Source of the DNA: Roseimaritima ulvae
GTDB lineage: Bacteria; Planctomycetota; Planctomycetia; Pirellulales; Pirellulaceae
NCBI RefSeq assembly: GCF_008065135.1
Contig: NZ_CP042914.1
Coordinates: forward strand, 5,065,404 to 5,129,403
Direction: 5' to 3'
DNA: 64,000 nt
Position 1 is the stretch's first letter, and each line of letters starts with the position of its first letter. The notes under the pieces are model-generated. The model searched no databases. It was not told where the DNA came from and was given only the letters and a program-made list of their open reading frames with translations. A program made the position numbers and the translations under genes. Shown here piece after piece: positions 1 to 10,685 of this stretch.

Positions 1-211
1 CGATCAGTTTCTGGACGTCTTCCACCTTCGGCAGCGCGGTGGGTTGGATCGGCTGGACCGGTGCCGGGGTAGCGGGATCGATCGGCGGATCCAGAGGCAG
101 TTGCTGCTGAGCTTGCAAGCGAGGGGCAAACACCCCCCCGCCGAGCAAAAACGGCAGGACCACGGCCAGCAGTAAGCAGGAGGTCACCGATCGTCCGTAA
201 AAGCAACGCAT
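1..211 (-). CDS. Secreted protein, N-terminal part only
   Basis: This minus-strand reading frame starts at an ATG at 211 and runs off the left edge. The first ~35 residues form a clear Sec signal peptide: MRCFYGRS, a Leu/Val-rich core (LLLAVVLPFLLGGG), then APRLQAQ as a likely cleavage site. A Pro-rich linker follows (PLDPPIDPATPAP). The mature domain lies outside the window, so no function can be given. The protein is probably exported. Certainty is good that the frame is real, but nil about its job. Confidence 0.7.
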   Translation of the reverse strand, partial: MRCFYGRSVTSCLLLAVVLPFLLGGGVFAPRLQAQQQLPLDPPIDPATPAPVQPIQPTALPKVEDVQKLI

Positions 212-318
212 GGCGTGAAAATCCGTTGGGCCAAAAGTTGTTCTAAAAAAAGATTACGTCGCAACCCTGCTGATGATATGCCCCCCAGTCTCGTTCGCTG
301 GCAACCGCTCCGTCGCGT

Positions 319-783
319 CTAATCGCGACTCAGCCGGTTGATGATTTGCGGACAAGCCGCCTCGATCATATCCAGCACGTACTCAAATCCATCACTACCG
401 CCGTAGTATGGATCAGGCACGTCCTGGGGCCAATCCTGCAGATCGTCTAAAAAGTCGCTTAACATGCAGATCCGGTCGCCCGCGCCGCCGGCCAAGTTCA
501 ATAGATCGTTATAGTTTTGGCGGTCCATGGCGATCACCAGGTCGTGGTCGCGCAGGTCCTGCCGAGTGACTTGCCGAGCCAAACTGTCCAGCTGGTACCC
601 GCGGCGCGAGGCGGCTTGCCGCATCCGGGCGTCGGCAGGCTCCCCCGCGTGCGCACCAATCGTGCCTGCCGAATCGATTGCAAGTTCTGCGTTTTGAGCA
701 GCGGCCACCTGCCGCAGCACGGCTTCCCCGGTAGGCGATCGACAGATATTGCCCAAACACACAAACAATACCCGTTTGCTCAT
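319..783 (-). CDS. Low-molecular-weight protein-tyrosine phosphatase
   Basis: Cytoplasmic phosphatase of 154 residues, the usual LMW-PTP length. The phosphate-binding loop VCLGNICRSP gives the C-x5-R signature (Cys9, Arg15) at the extreme N terminus, and the general-acid loop DPYYGG is present near the C terminus. In this family these residues remove phosphate from phosphotyrosine or from arginine-phosphate substrates. The start at 783 (MSKRVLFVC) is chosen over an upstream in-frame start because it gives the canonical short N terminus. No neighbour suggests a substrate. Confidence 0.93.
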   Translation of the reverse strand: MSKRVLFVCLGNICRSPTGEAVLRQVAAAQNAELAIDSAGTIGAHAGEPADARMRQAASRRGYQLDSLARQVTRQDLRDHDLVIAMDRQNYNDLLNLAGGAGDRICMLSDFLDDLQDWPQDVPDPYYGGSDGFEYVLDMIEAACPQIINRLSRD

Positions 784-887
784 CGCTCGCTCCGGCCGCC
801 GCCGTCCCCTAGGACTCAATCTGCTGTAACAAATGACTGACCGGGTCGATCCTATCGCAGGTCCCCCACCCCCGCAACATGGTCCAC

Positions 888-1010
888 ATGGTCGTTGTTC
901 GCTCCGCGAACATAACGTTGCGTTTGCGGAGCACTTGCGTTGCGTTCGCGGAGCGAACGACGACCATGCGTTTGCTTGCGTTGCGTTCGCGGAGCGAACG
1001 ACGACCTTGG
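888..1010. repeat. Dispersed repeat cluster (GTTCGCTCCGCGAAC family)
   Basis: Several degenerate copies of a unit built on the dyad GTTCGC-TCC-GCGAAC with GTCGTC and GCAACGCAA flanks lie here in alternating orientation. The same unit recurs at about 61727-61796. The cluster fills the gap between the phosphatase start and the end of the PVC-type dehydrogenase gene. A small open frame across it is repeat-derived and is not called as a gene. Confidence 0.75.
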
Positions 1011-1011
1011 G

Positions 1012-4000
1012 TTAGCGCTGGGTTTGTAGGTAGCGGACGATGTCTAGCAGCTCGGCTTCGCTGAGCGCTTCGTCTAGACCAGCCGGCATTAGTGAAACGG
1101 CCTTGGGGGAAATTTCTTCGATCTCTTCTCGCCGCAGCGCGACAGTCTCACCGCTGGCTTGTTGGAACTGCAGCGTGTCCTTGGATTCGGCCGTCAACAG
1201 CCCCGACAGCACCTGACCATCCACGGTTAAGACTGTGTAGGTCCCGTAATCGCGCACGATACTGGCCGAAGGAAAAACGATTGATTCGAGCAAATCGATG
1301 GCCGAACGGTTGGCACCGATGGTGCTTAAATCGGGACCGACGCGTTTGCCCTGCTCGCCGATCCGATGACAGCTGCTGCACTTGGCTTTGTCGCTGGCAA
1401 ACAGCTGTTGCCCGCGCTGGGCGTCTCCAGTTTCCAGTCGGTCACGCAGGCTTTGCAAGCGTTGCAACTTCTGCTGTTGATGCTGACGCAGCCGTTCCAA
1501 AATCACTTGCCCGCGCTCGGCCGTCTCCGCGGAAAAGGATCGGATCGCGTCGGAGAACTCACCGTCACTCAGATGCAACAGTGCGTCAGCTGAGCCAAGG
1601 GATGTGAAAAACACTTCTGCCGTGTCAGGTTCGACCTGCCCGTGAAAGCTCTGCAGCATGGCACGCAGGTCTGTCGGTGAAGCGTGTGAAAGCAACGCCG
1701 CTACGCGCTGCAGTTGTGGCGAGGAAAGCTTAGCGGTGCCCAAGACCTGAGCGGCCCGACTGGAGATAGACGGCGATCCCGACGCTTCATAAACCTGAAT
1801 CAAGCCGGTGAAGACGTCGGCATCCAACGGGGCTCCACGGCGAACCATCGCGGCAACCGCATCCATACGTACCGTCAACGAGCGGTTGGCGTCCAGGAAA
1901 ATTGTTTTTAATGCCTGCGTCCAGAGTTCGCCATCAAGCGATGTGATGGCTGCGATAGTTTCACGAACCATCAGCTCGTCGTTACTGTCGAGCAATTGCA
2001 GCAACGGTTCAGTCCAGGCCGGATGGGGCGTCGTCTTTCCGGCAGCCGAAATCGCTTTTAGGATCAGCAACGATTTCTCCGCTCCCGCAGCCGGACGCAG
2101 CCACGCCGCGGCGCGCGGAGCAATATTCGGATGCCCGATATACGACGCCAGCAAGGGACCGTTGACAAAGCGTTCATCGAGTTTGTTGCGTTGGAACCAA
2201 GCCGCGAGCAGGGCAACGATCTTCGTCTGCCACTGCGGATGCTTTTCGGCAATCCGGACGGCCGTTTGTTGACAGGCTTTACTGTCAACCGAAAAACCCG
2301 CGACTAATTCATCAAACTTTAAGTCCGCTCCGTCAATCTGGTCGAGGGCCATCACGGCACCGCGCCAGGCGGCTTGCTGTCCGGCCGAGGATGCATCCGT
2401 CAACTCCGGCATGGCCCTGCGGAGCCCCGCGGCGTCGCCGATTTCAATCAGGGCATACACGATCGCATGCTGCTCGGAGCGATCAATCGAGTCACGTTGC
2501 AGGGCGGCGATCAAGTCCGGCAACGCTTCGCCAGCGCGTTGCATTCCCAGAGCTGTAGCGGCTTGCCGTCGAACCGCCGCATGGTCATCGTTCAAGAGCC
2601 GACTGAGCGATGCGGCATCCACAGCCGCTCGGCTGCGCCCCAAGCCGAAGCAGGTGGCTTGCCGGACCGTGGCATCGGGGTCCTTTAACATGCCCTGCAA
2701 CACTGCGGTGGCTGCGGCGGCGTGTTGCTCATGCTGAGCCAGCCGCGTGAGCGTCCAGACGCCATTGGTTCGGGTCCGAGGCGTTCCGTTGTGGAGCTGG
2801 CGCTGTAAGGCATCGAGCATTTCCGCACCGCGTTTGGCCGAAGCATCGATGGCCTTCTGGCGAACGGCGAACCGCTTATCGTCATAACGCGCAACAAACT
2901 GCTCGGCGGTTGCCGCCTGCCAATCCAACTGTTGCCCACGGGGATCGACCACTGCGGGCGCCCCACTGCGGCGGATGCGATAGATGCCTCCCAGCAACTC
3001 GGGCTTGGCAAACTGCGACGTCGGACAGCCGCGATAGAACCAGCCGCCGGTATCGATCACCAGCAAACTTCCGTCCGCATCTTCTAGCACGTCGGTGGGG
3101 TGAAACTCGCGACTGGTCGATGACAGGAAATTGTGTTGCGTCACTTCGTATGTCGAATCCTTGGGTTGCACGCTCAGCCGCACGACTTTGCCACTATTGA
3201 AAAACGTGGCGAACCAATCGTCGCGCCAGCCTGAGTCCAAGGTCGCACTGCGGTACCGCGTCAATCCGGAAATTGCCACGTGGCCAAATTCATGCGCCGG
3301 TTCCAACAGGTCGCCGGTGATTTTGATTTCATCGAGCACCTTCTGGCGGTGCGGATAGGCTCCACCATGTAACCAATGCACCAAACAATCGACTCGCGGC
3401 CGGGTGTACAGGATATTGACGGTGCCCAACATGTCGCCCGCTTCGGTAAAGTCTAACTCCACGGGGTTGTCCATCCCGCCGCCGCAGTGAATTTGCGGAT
3501 CGGATCCATCGGGGCGACAGGAGAACAAGTACGATCCTTCGCGTTTGCTGGTGACGTTCCCCGCTTCGTCCTTAAACTCGTGACCGTGGTAGCCGTCGGT
3601 CCAGTACAGCCGCCCATCGGGGCCCGAGAAGCAGCCGTGGATGCTGGCCGCGTTGCCGGTGTAACCAAATTGACCAACGATGATTTCGCGCTGCTCGGCA
3701 ACTCCATCGTCATTGCTGTCGGTCAATCGCCAGATATTGGGCGGCGAGGCCACGTGCAGCGAACCGTCATGCCAAGTGCCTCCCATCGGGAACGTCATCC
3801 GATCGGCGAACACGGTGGAGTCATCGAAGGTGCCGTCCCCATCGCGGTCTACCAGCCGAACAATCGTGTTAGGCAGCGTCTGCTCCAGTTCGGTACTGGA
3901 AAGATTCACGCCGGCGTTGTTGCACACATACAACCGCCCCTGATCGTCAAAGCAGCCCATCGTGGGATGCGTCACCAGCGGCGGCCCGGCCACCCGTTCG

Positions 4001-4140
4001 ACAGTAAATCCCGGGGGAACTTGCAACGGCGCGGGTTTGCTGATGCCGAGGTTGTCGACGTCTTGTGATGAAACCGCGATCGGCAGCAGGGCGACCACCG
4101 TGACGGCCAGCAACAGGTCGCGGGCGAATGTGGTTTGCAT
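1012..4140 (-). CDS. PVC-type membrane-bound dehydrogenase with HEAT repeats and cytochrome c domain
   Basis: A 1042-residue exported protein of a class abundant in Planctomycetes. It has a signal peptide (MQTTFARDLLLAVTVVALL), then a beta-propeller dehydrogenase-like domain (PGFTVERVAGPPLVTHPT onward, about 370 residues), a long alpha-helical HEAT-like region (repeated ATVRQAT / AAVRRQA segments), and a C-terminal c-type haem domain with CSSCH at roughly residue 920. Related proteins are thought to oxidise sugars or alcohols in the periplasm and pass electrons to the haem; the substrate here is unknown. The start at 4140 gives a clean signal peptide, whereas the longer frame begins inside a dispersed repeat. 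It stands alone. Confidence 0.88.
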   Translation of the reverse strand: MQTTFARDLLLAVTVVALLPIAVSSQDVDNLGISKPAPLQVPPGFTVERVAGPPLVTHPTMGCFDDQGRLYVCNNAGVNLSSTELEQTLPNTIVRLVDRDGDGTFDDSTVFADRMTFPMGGTWHDGSLHVASPPNIWRLTDSNDDGVAEQREIIVGQFGYTGNAASIHGCFSGPDGRLYWTDGYHGHEFKDEAGNVTSKREGSYLFSCRPDGSDPQIHCGGGMDNPVELDFTEAGDMLGTVNILYTRPRVDCLVHWLHGGAYPHRQKVLDEIKITGDLLEPAHEFGHVAISGLTRYRSATLDSGWRDDWFATFFNSGKVVRLSVQPKDSTYEVTQHNFLSSTSREFHPTDVLEDADGSLLVIDTGGWFYRGCPTSQFAKPELLGGIYRIRRSGAPAVVDPRGQQLDWQAATAEQFVARYDDKRFAVRQKAIDASAKRGAEMLDALQRQLHNGTPRTRTNGVWTLTRLAQHEQHAAAATAVLQGMLKDPDATVRQATCFGLGRSRAAVDAASLSRLLNDDHAAVRRQAATALGMQRAGEALPDLIAALQRDSIDRSEQHAIVYALIEIGDAAGLRRAMPELTDASSAGQQAAWRGAVMALDQIDGADLKFDELVAGFSVDSKACQQTAVRIAEKHPQWQTKIVALLAAWFQRNKLDERFVNGPLLASYIGHPNIAPRAAAWLRPAAGAEKSLLILKAISAAGKTTPHPAWTEPLLQLLDSNDELMVRETIAAITSLDGELWTQALKTIFLDANRSLTVRMDAVAAMVRRGAPLDADVFTGLIQVYEASGSPSISSRAAQVLGTAKLSSPQLQRVAALLSHASPTDLRAMLQSFHGQVEPDTAEVFFTSLGSADALLHLSDGEFSDAIRSFSAETAERGQVILERLRQHQQQKLQRLQSLRDRLETGDAQRGQQLFASDKAKCSSCHRIGEQGKRVGPDLSTIGANRSAIDLLESIVFPSASIVRDYGTYTVLTVDGQVLSGLLTAESKDTLQFQQASGETVALRREEIEEISPKAVSLMPAGLDEALSEAELLDIVRYLQTQR

Positions 4141-4177
4141 GGTGGGCAGAAAGTGAAAGGTGAGGTGAGGGAAGGGC

Positions 4178-4284
4178 GTAGCCGAAGTCGCCAGACTTTG
4201 GACGGCTTGGCGAAAAATCCAAACTCTGGCGAGTTCGGCTACGGAAACGTGCGAAACATCCAAACTCTGGCGAGTTCGGCTACG
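4178..4284. repeat. Palindromic dispersed repeat (GTAGCCGAA..TCGCCAGA family), three arms
   Basis: One arm reads CGTAGCCGAAGTCGCCAGAC (4178 on); two nearly identical arms in opposite orientation (CTCTGGCGAGTTCGGCTACG) end at 4243 and 4284. Together they can form a cruciform or hairpin. The family recurs at 54409-54478 and, unusually, inside a coding sequence at 31102-31166. It lies upstream of the minus-strand dehydrogenase gene. The remaining gap to lspA (4285-4471) shows nothing I recognise. Confidence 0.8.
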
Positions 4285-4471
4285 GTAACGAGTTCGGTTA
4301 CGGAAGATAGGTTTGTCGAAGTCGAGCCCCAGTATAGGTAAAGGCTGATAGCAAAGGTTGGCGTCGACGTGACGTCCTCTGATCGCCGGGATTCTGGGTT
4401 AGCTCCACGCGGCCCGTTCTGCTAGTCTCGTCGTCTCCAGCATCTCCCTGCCCTTTGCCCCCCCAGTTGCC

Positions 4472-5038
4472 GTGCTGAATTCGGATCTTTCGCCGCCTGC
4501 CGAGCGGGCTCAAGGTACTCAAAGCACACCAGGCACGCGACTTCGCGATGCCGCGATGTTGTTGCCGCCGTTGGTGGTTTGTGTGATCGTCGACCAAGTC
4601 ACCAAGCAATGGGCTACGGCCACGTTGAAGCATGGAGAAACCCTGTCTTTTTGGGGCGATCGTTTTCGGCTGCAGTATGCGATGAATTCAGGCGGCTTCC
4701 TGAGTCTTGGCAGCGAGTTTTCGGAATCCGCGCGCTTCGCTCTGTTCATCGGCTTTAATCTTGTCTTGATGTGTGGCCTGGGTTGGTTTCTGTACGCGGC
4801 GCCGCGAGCCCGTCGCGGCTTTCAGTTTGGCGTGGGATTACTGCTCGCCGGCGGCATCGGCAACCTGATCGATCGCCTGACACAAAACGGGCAAGTTATC
4901 GACTTTATGAACCTGGGCATCGGCTCCTTGCGCACGGGAATTTTCAACGTGGCCGATATCGCCATTGTCGCGGGTGCCGTGCTGTTAGCCGGTTGCAGCT
5001 GGACGGCGGGCGGAACGCGCACCGACATCGCGCGATAA
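4472..5038 (+). CDS. lspA: Lipoprotein signal peptidase (signal peptidase II)
   Basis: Inner-membrane aspartic protease that cleaves prolipoprotein signal peptides after lipid attachment. The four expected hydrophobic segments are present, with the conserved VDQVTK after the first, GGIGNLIDR (first catalytic Asp) and FNVADIAI (second catalytic Asp). The length of 188 residues is normal. The longest frame uses a GTG at 4472; an ATG at 4556 just before the first membrane segment would give 160 residues, and no Shine-Dalgarno site decides between them. The lipobox proteins at 24361 and 31055 are likely clients. Confidence 0.94.
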   Translation: MLNSDLSPPAERAQGTQSTPGTRLRDAAMLLPPLVVCVIVDQVTKQWATATLKHGETLSFWGDRFRLQYAMNSGGFLSLGSEFSESARFALFIGFNLVLMCGLGWFLYAAPRARRGFQFGVGLLLAGGIGNLIDRLTQNGQVIDFMNLGIGSLRTGIFNVADIAIVAGAVLLAGCSWTAGGTRTDIAR

Positions 5039-5168
5039 CCACAGGCGTTAAACGTCATCGCGGGGCCCACACGCCCTCGCGTCCAGCGTACAATGTCTTG
5101 CACATGACGGATCCAGCACCTGCCTGGATCGCTTCTCCTGCTCTGGGATCAACGCAAGCCGCTGTCTA

Positions 5169-5681
5169 ATGCCCATGTCCACGCCTGACGAATCCGCTGA
5201 ACCACCGCAACCCAACGTCGACGCTGCTCTAGACCGCGGGGCAGCGGACATTGGCACTGGCAACGTTGGCGGTGAGAGCGACGAGGCAGCCACGAGCGAC
5301 GAAGCGATCGTGGCCACGCTGGTCGATGACCCAAGCATTCAGCAAGCTCGCACAGGAGAGGTTCGAACAGGCTCGCCCTTTGTGGTCGACCCACCGGCGG
5401 TCCGGCAGCGGGCCGCCGCAGCGCTAAAGATGCGCCGCGAATTCGAAGCCGGACTTTGGCGACTGACCGCCGCTAGCGCCGTGATTGCCGCCGGCATGCT
5501 GGTGGTGTTTGCCGCCATTGCCTTTTGGGTGTTCCAGACCGGCGCGTTGTTGATCGCCGGCCTGGGCGGAGTGATGAGCCTGCTGGGGCTGACGTCGATA
5601 TATCCCAGGTGGGCGTTCAGTTTATTGCTGATTCACACGGGATTGTTTGTCGGCACCTTCTGGCTGACCATGCGGATTTAG
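5169..5681 (+). CDS. Hypothetical membrane protein with acidic N-terminal domain
   Basis: 170 residues. The first ~95 are hydrophilic, acidic and Ala-rich, with no recognisable domain. The last ~75 hold three hydrophobic segments (ASAVIAAGMLVVFAAIAFWVF, LLIAGLGGVMSLLGL, FSLLLIHTGLFVGTFWL). Two ATG codons lie two residues apart (5169, 5175). It follows lspA by 130 bp on the same strand and ends tail-to-tail with the next gene, overlapping it by 4 bp. I do not recognise the family. Confidence 0.7.
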   Translation: MPMSTPDESAEPPQPNVDAALDRGAADIGTGNVGGESDEAATSDEAIVATLVDDPSIQQARTGEVRTGSPFVVDPPAVRQRAAAALKMRREFEAGLWRLTAASAVIAAGMLVVFAAIAFWVFQTGALLIAGLGGVMSLLGLTSIYPRWAFSLLLIHTGLFVGTFWLTMRI

Positions 5682-7138
5682 GCGTTCACCAATTCGGGCA
5701 CGGCAAAGCCTTCACGGTAGGTGCGTTTGAGCATCGCGTTGGCTGATTCCGAGCCGTCGCCGGTGAACCGTTCCGTCTTGTGGTCGTAAGTCAGCACGGT
5801 GCTGGACACCAACTCGCTGGTGGACACATCAAACGGTTTTAGCTGCTTCTCCATTTGCTCGATCAGCACCGGCCAAGCTTCCAATTGCGAACGACTGGCC
5901 AGGGCCTCATGGTCATACGACTGACCAACCTGAAAAGCGACATTGGCTAGGTTGCACCAACCGCTGCTGTGATGTCCGGTTTCCACCGGTGCATTTAACA
6001 TCGAAGCATCATTGGCCAGCACGGCATCGATAAAGTTGCGGACATGCAAGGCCACGATGCTGCCACCTTTGAAGGCACGCAAGCGATTGCCGTCGCTATC
6101 GTAGGCCTGTCCACGTCCGCGTTGGCCGGCGAAGTAACCGCCTTCGCAGACGACGACGTAGCCACTGCCAGGGTTTCGAACGCGCGGATGAATCGGGCAA
6201 TCCCAACTACCTTTGCCGGCGGGCGAAGCGTGCAGGTTGCTGAGCGCCATCAGGGTCGGGAAGGAGTCGGTTTCCAACAGGGCGTAATGCACGTTGGGCG
6301 TATTGCCGGCGTCGTTCCAAGCCACGCGTCCTCCGGCGGCGACCAGGCGCGAGGGCATGGCAGCGGAGTCCTGGTAAGCGACGTTGCGGACGTCGTCCAG
6401 GATGTGCACTCCCCAGTTGCCCATCTCGCCGTTACCGGTATTGAAGTCCCAGTGCCAGTCGTAGTGCAGGCTGTTGCGATAGATCGGTTGTTTGGCGGCC
6501 GGCCCCAACCACAGGTTGTAATCGACTTCGGCCGGCGGCGTGATCGGCGAAGCCTTGCGGCCAATCGAACCTCTTGGTCCCAACCGATTGGCTTGCACGT
6601 ATTGGATCTCGCCCAGCGCTTTGTCTTCGTGCAGGAATTTTTTGATTTCGGCTTGCATTGGATCGCTGCGTTGCTGCGTTCCAATCGCGCACACCAAGCC
6701 GCTGGACTTGGCGGCAGCCACCAGTTGCTGACCTTCCCACTGGGTGTGAGACAACGGTTTTTCCACGTACACATGTTTGCCGGCATCCAACGCCCAGATC
6801 GAGGCCAGGCAGTGCCAGTGATTGCAGGTCGCCACGACCACCACATCGACGTCGTCGTTATCGAACACCCGTCGCAGGTCGGTGACGGCTTCGGCTTTGT
6901 ATTCATTCGCCAGGCTGTGGGCGCGTCGGTTGTCGGGGTCAGCAACCATCACGATGCGGACGCCTTCGGTACCAGCAAAAGCGCCGGCCATTTCGTTGCC
7001 ACGCCCGCCGGCACCCACAATGCCCACACGCACCTCTTCCGTGGCGGCGGCAAAGGCCGGACGGACGGTTGCCGTGGCCACGGTTGCAGCGGTCGTGGTG
7101 CTCAAGAAACGCCGTCGATTAAATCGCAACGTGGACAT
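5678..7138 (-). CDS. Secreted Gfo/Idh/MocA-family oxidoreductase
   Basis: A 486-residue NAD(P)-dependent oxidoreductase with a Tat-type leader (NRRRFLST, residues 7-14, then an Ala/Thr-rich core). The Rossmann motif GAGGRG is at 42-47 and the family-typical EKP at 126-128. Members oxidise or epimerise sugars and cyclitols; exported versions are common in Planctomycetes and often serve glycan breakdown. The start at 7138 (MSTLRFNRRRF) is preferred because it places the twin-arginine motif near the N terminus. No substrate can be assigned. Confidence 0.9.
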   Translation of the reverse strand: MSTLRFNRRRFLSTTTAATVATATVRPAFAAATEEVRVGIVGAGGRGNEMAGAFAGTEGVRIVMVADPDNRRAHSLANEYKAEAVTDLRRVFDNDDVDVVVVATCNHWHCLASIWALDAGKHVYVEKPLSHTQWEGQQLVAAAKSSGLVCAIGTQQRSDPMQAEIKKFLHEDKALGEIQYVQANRLGPRGSIGRKASPITPPAEVDYNLWLGPAAKQPIYRNSLHYDWHWDFNTGNGEMGNWGVHILDDVRNVAYQDSAAMPSRLVAAGGRVAWNDAGNTPNVHYALLETDSFPTLMALSNLHASPAGKGSWDCPIHPRVRNPGSGYVVVCEGGYFAGQRGRGQAYDSDGNRLRAFKGGSIVALHVRNFIDAVLANDASMLNAPVETGHHSSGWCNLANVAFQVGQSYDHEALASRSQLEAWPVLIEQMEKQLKPFDVSTSELVSSTVLTYDHKTERFTGDGSESANAMLKRTYREGFAVPELVNA

Positions 7139-7225
7139 CGTTTGCTCTCCCAACAAAAAACGGTTGTGTGAAATTTTTGACAACCGTCAGTATAGCCAGA
7201 CGCGGATCGGTTGCGGTCGGCGCAT

Positions 7226-7262
7226 AAAAAAAGCCCCCGGATAGTACGTGTCCCAGGGGGGC
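7226..7262 (-). terminator. Rho-independent terminator on the minus strand
   Basis: Read on the minus strand, GCCCCC (7262-7257) pairs with GGGGGC (7238-7233) around an 18-nt loop and is followed by a run of seven T. This is a textbook intrinsic terminator. The nearest minus-strand gene upstream, the GGDEF gene, ends about 370 bp away at 7630. The stretch 7263-7629 has no convincing gene; it may be a long 3' untranslated region or a small RNA. Confidence 0.7.
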
Positions 7263-7629
7263 GGAGGACGACGCGCTAAGGATCCGGGAGCCGGTGGTTT
7301 TTCGTTTCGACGAATCTTCAAACGCATCCTTGCGTCATCCGATCGCCGAGCGGAAAGCTTAATGGTTTAGCCAATCGCTGACGAACTCACATCCATGTAA
7401 GCCGCCAAAATGATTGTGTCCGCAGCGCCGAAGCACCCATGCGAGACCGCTGTCCATCAAACCTACCGTCGTTGGGTCGAGCCCCGCGGGGTTCGCCTCA
7501 ACGACGATGAAAGGAACATACGCGGAGGTCGTTTTGTGGGTCAAGGCGACTTTAGCGATAAATCTGAAAAACTAAAATCTGACCGTCGTCAGCGGATAGC
7601 TTGCGCTCGTTGTTGTCAGGAGACAAGAT

Positions 7630-9147
7630 TTAGCTGATCAACTGAGGACGTCGCACGGCCAGTTGGTTTCCGCCCGCTTGCTGGACGTCTTCTGCGGCGG
7701 CGGTGGCCAACGATAGCACGCTGTCGAAATCATCTTCGGCCGAAACGCAAGCGATACCGATACTGACGGTCAACGGGCCGACGCCCGCTACCGCCGGCGA
7801 CTGTTCGACTCCGCTGCGAATTCGTTGAGCGCGTTCGACGGCACTATTTTCGTTGGCGCTGGGCATGCAGACCACCAGATCTTGATTGCTGGTCTGGCCG
7901 ATGTAATCCAACGACCGGGTGGTGGCGCGAATTACTTTTAAAATACTGGCATCGGTCGCCGTGGCGGGACGCGCTTGATCGCAACGGATGACCAGCACAA
8001 ACAATTCGACGCTGACCTTAGAAAGCCGATCGACCAAGCGACCAAAGTGTTCACGCAACTGAGGTTCGCCGGCCAGCGTTTTATCGGCTGTTGCCGGAGC
8101 GGTCATAGCGTCCCCAACTGCCTCTGCTTCAAGAGACTGTTCGCCGCTAGCGGCTTCAACGCGAAGGGTTTGCCCGGCCGGACCACTGCTGGTTTCGGCG
8201 GGCAAAGCGGGCAAGGCGGTTGTTTTGTTCAGTTGGGCATCGCGCAGTGGCCGTGGGGTATCACCGTCCATCCAGTGCCCACAATTGCGTCCCGACTGCT
8301 TGGATGTGTACAGCGCTGCGTCGGCGCGTTTCAGCCAATCCTGCACCGATTCGCCGGCTTGCAATTCGGCTAGGCCGGCAGACATTTTGACACGTAGACT
8401 ACGGTCCTCGAAGATAATTTCTCGTTCGCCGATAGCACGACGGCTCAGTTCGGCTTGGTGCCGACAGGCGTTGATGTCGCGGCCAGCGAACAACACGGCA
8501 AATTCTTCGCCGCCGTAACGAGCCACGAAGGCGAAATCGGCGAGCCGTGCACGCAGCATCACCGCCACACGCGTCAGCACGTGATCGCCCGCCACGTGCC
8601 CATAGGTATCGTTAAACTTTTTGAAGTGATCCACGTCCACCAGCATCAACGAGCACGCTTGCTCCCCGATTTTGGCGTGGCATTCTTGCAGCTGTTCGTC
8701 CAAAGCGCGTCGATTCCAGACCTTGGTCAGCGAATCGGTCAGGGCGCGTGCTTCGGCCGTTTGAATCTGTTCGGATTGTTCGTGAATTCGCTCCTGCGCC
8801 TGCTCCAGCTTGGCCTGCATGTGTTGATTGGCCGTGATCAAATCAGCCACGGTGGCCACGATGGACTCCGCCGTCGGAGGGACGTCGCTGTCACAAAGGA
8901 CGTTGCTGGCCCGCTGCACCTGGGTGTGGTGTTCGTCCACATCGGCGGCCACGCGAGCCGTCAAACGCTGCAATTGCTCGGCAACCTGATTGACCGTATT
9001 GCGGTCCAGGGCGTCTTCGCTGGTGGTTTCCTCGCCAGCCGGATCGACGGCAGGCGTTTCATTCTCTTGGCTCAGCGAACCACGCAAGAAATATCCCGCC
9101 AGCAAGCCGCCCAGACCGCAAACGAGGGCAAAAATAAATTCTAACAT
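7630..9147 (-). CDS. Membrane-anchored diguanylate cyclase with second, degenerate GGDEF domain
   Basis: 505 residues. An N-terminal membrane helix (MLEFIFALVCGLGGLLAGYFL) is followed by an acidic linker and a coiled-coil helical stretch. An intact GGDEF domain follows, with TDSLTKVWNRRAL and the signature RYGGEEFAVLF, expected to make cyclic di-GMP. After a linker, the C-terminal ~140 residues repeat the GGDEF fold (LDYIGQTSNQDLVVCMP...VSIGIACV), but QDLVVC replaces GGDEF, so this copy should be catalytically dead. The start at 9147 puts the membrane helix at the N terminus. No EAL domain is seen. The cognate signal is unknown. Confidence 0.87.
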   Translation of the reverse strand: MLEFIFALVCGLGGLLAGYFLRGSLSQENETPAVDPAGEETTSEDALDRNTVNQVAEQLQRLTARVAADVDEHHTQVQRASNVLCDSDVPPTAESIVATVADLITANQHMQAKLEQAQERIHEQSEQIQTAEARALTDSLTKVWNRRALDEQLQECHAKIGEQACSLMLVDVDHFKKFNDTYGHVAGDHVLTRVAVMLRARLADFAFVARYGGEEFAVLFAGRDINACRHQAELSRRAIGEREIIFEDRSLRVKMSAGLAELQAGESVQDWLKRADAALYTSKQSGRNCGHWMDGDTPRPLRDAQLNKTTALPALPAETSSGPAGQTLRVEAASGEQSLEAEAVGDAMTAPATADKTLAGEPQLREHFGRLVDRLSKVSVELFVLVIRCDQARPATATDASILKVIRATTRSLDYIGQTSNQDLVVCMPSANENSAVERAQRIRSGVEQSPAVAGVGPLTVSIGIACVSAEDDFDSVLSLATAAAEDVQQAGGNQLAVRRPQLIS

Positions 9148-9329
9148 CGCTATAACCTGTTGTTCTGCATGCTCACCGCTGTACAGCCCCACCCTCCTGT
9201 ATCTACGACTTAATGGGGGAAAGTCAAACCAAGCGTCGGCGGATCGAGCACACCGCTGCTACAACCCCACCGCCGCCACATGGATATTCCAATCGTTCCG
9301 ATCATCACCGTCCTGCGGTTGCCTGCTAG

Positions 9330-10676
<1,347 letters not shown>

Positions 10677-10685
10677 GGCACTTCC

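Noticed and set aside
833-1015. Short open frames (60-61 residues)
   Set aside because: They are encoded by the GTTCGCTCCGCGAAC repeat cluster.
7359-7544. 61-residue minus-strand open frame
   Set aside because: No ribosome-binding site or recognisable motif; kept only as part of the unexplained interval before the terminator.
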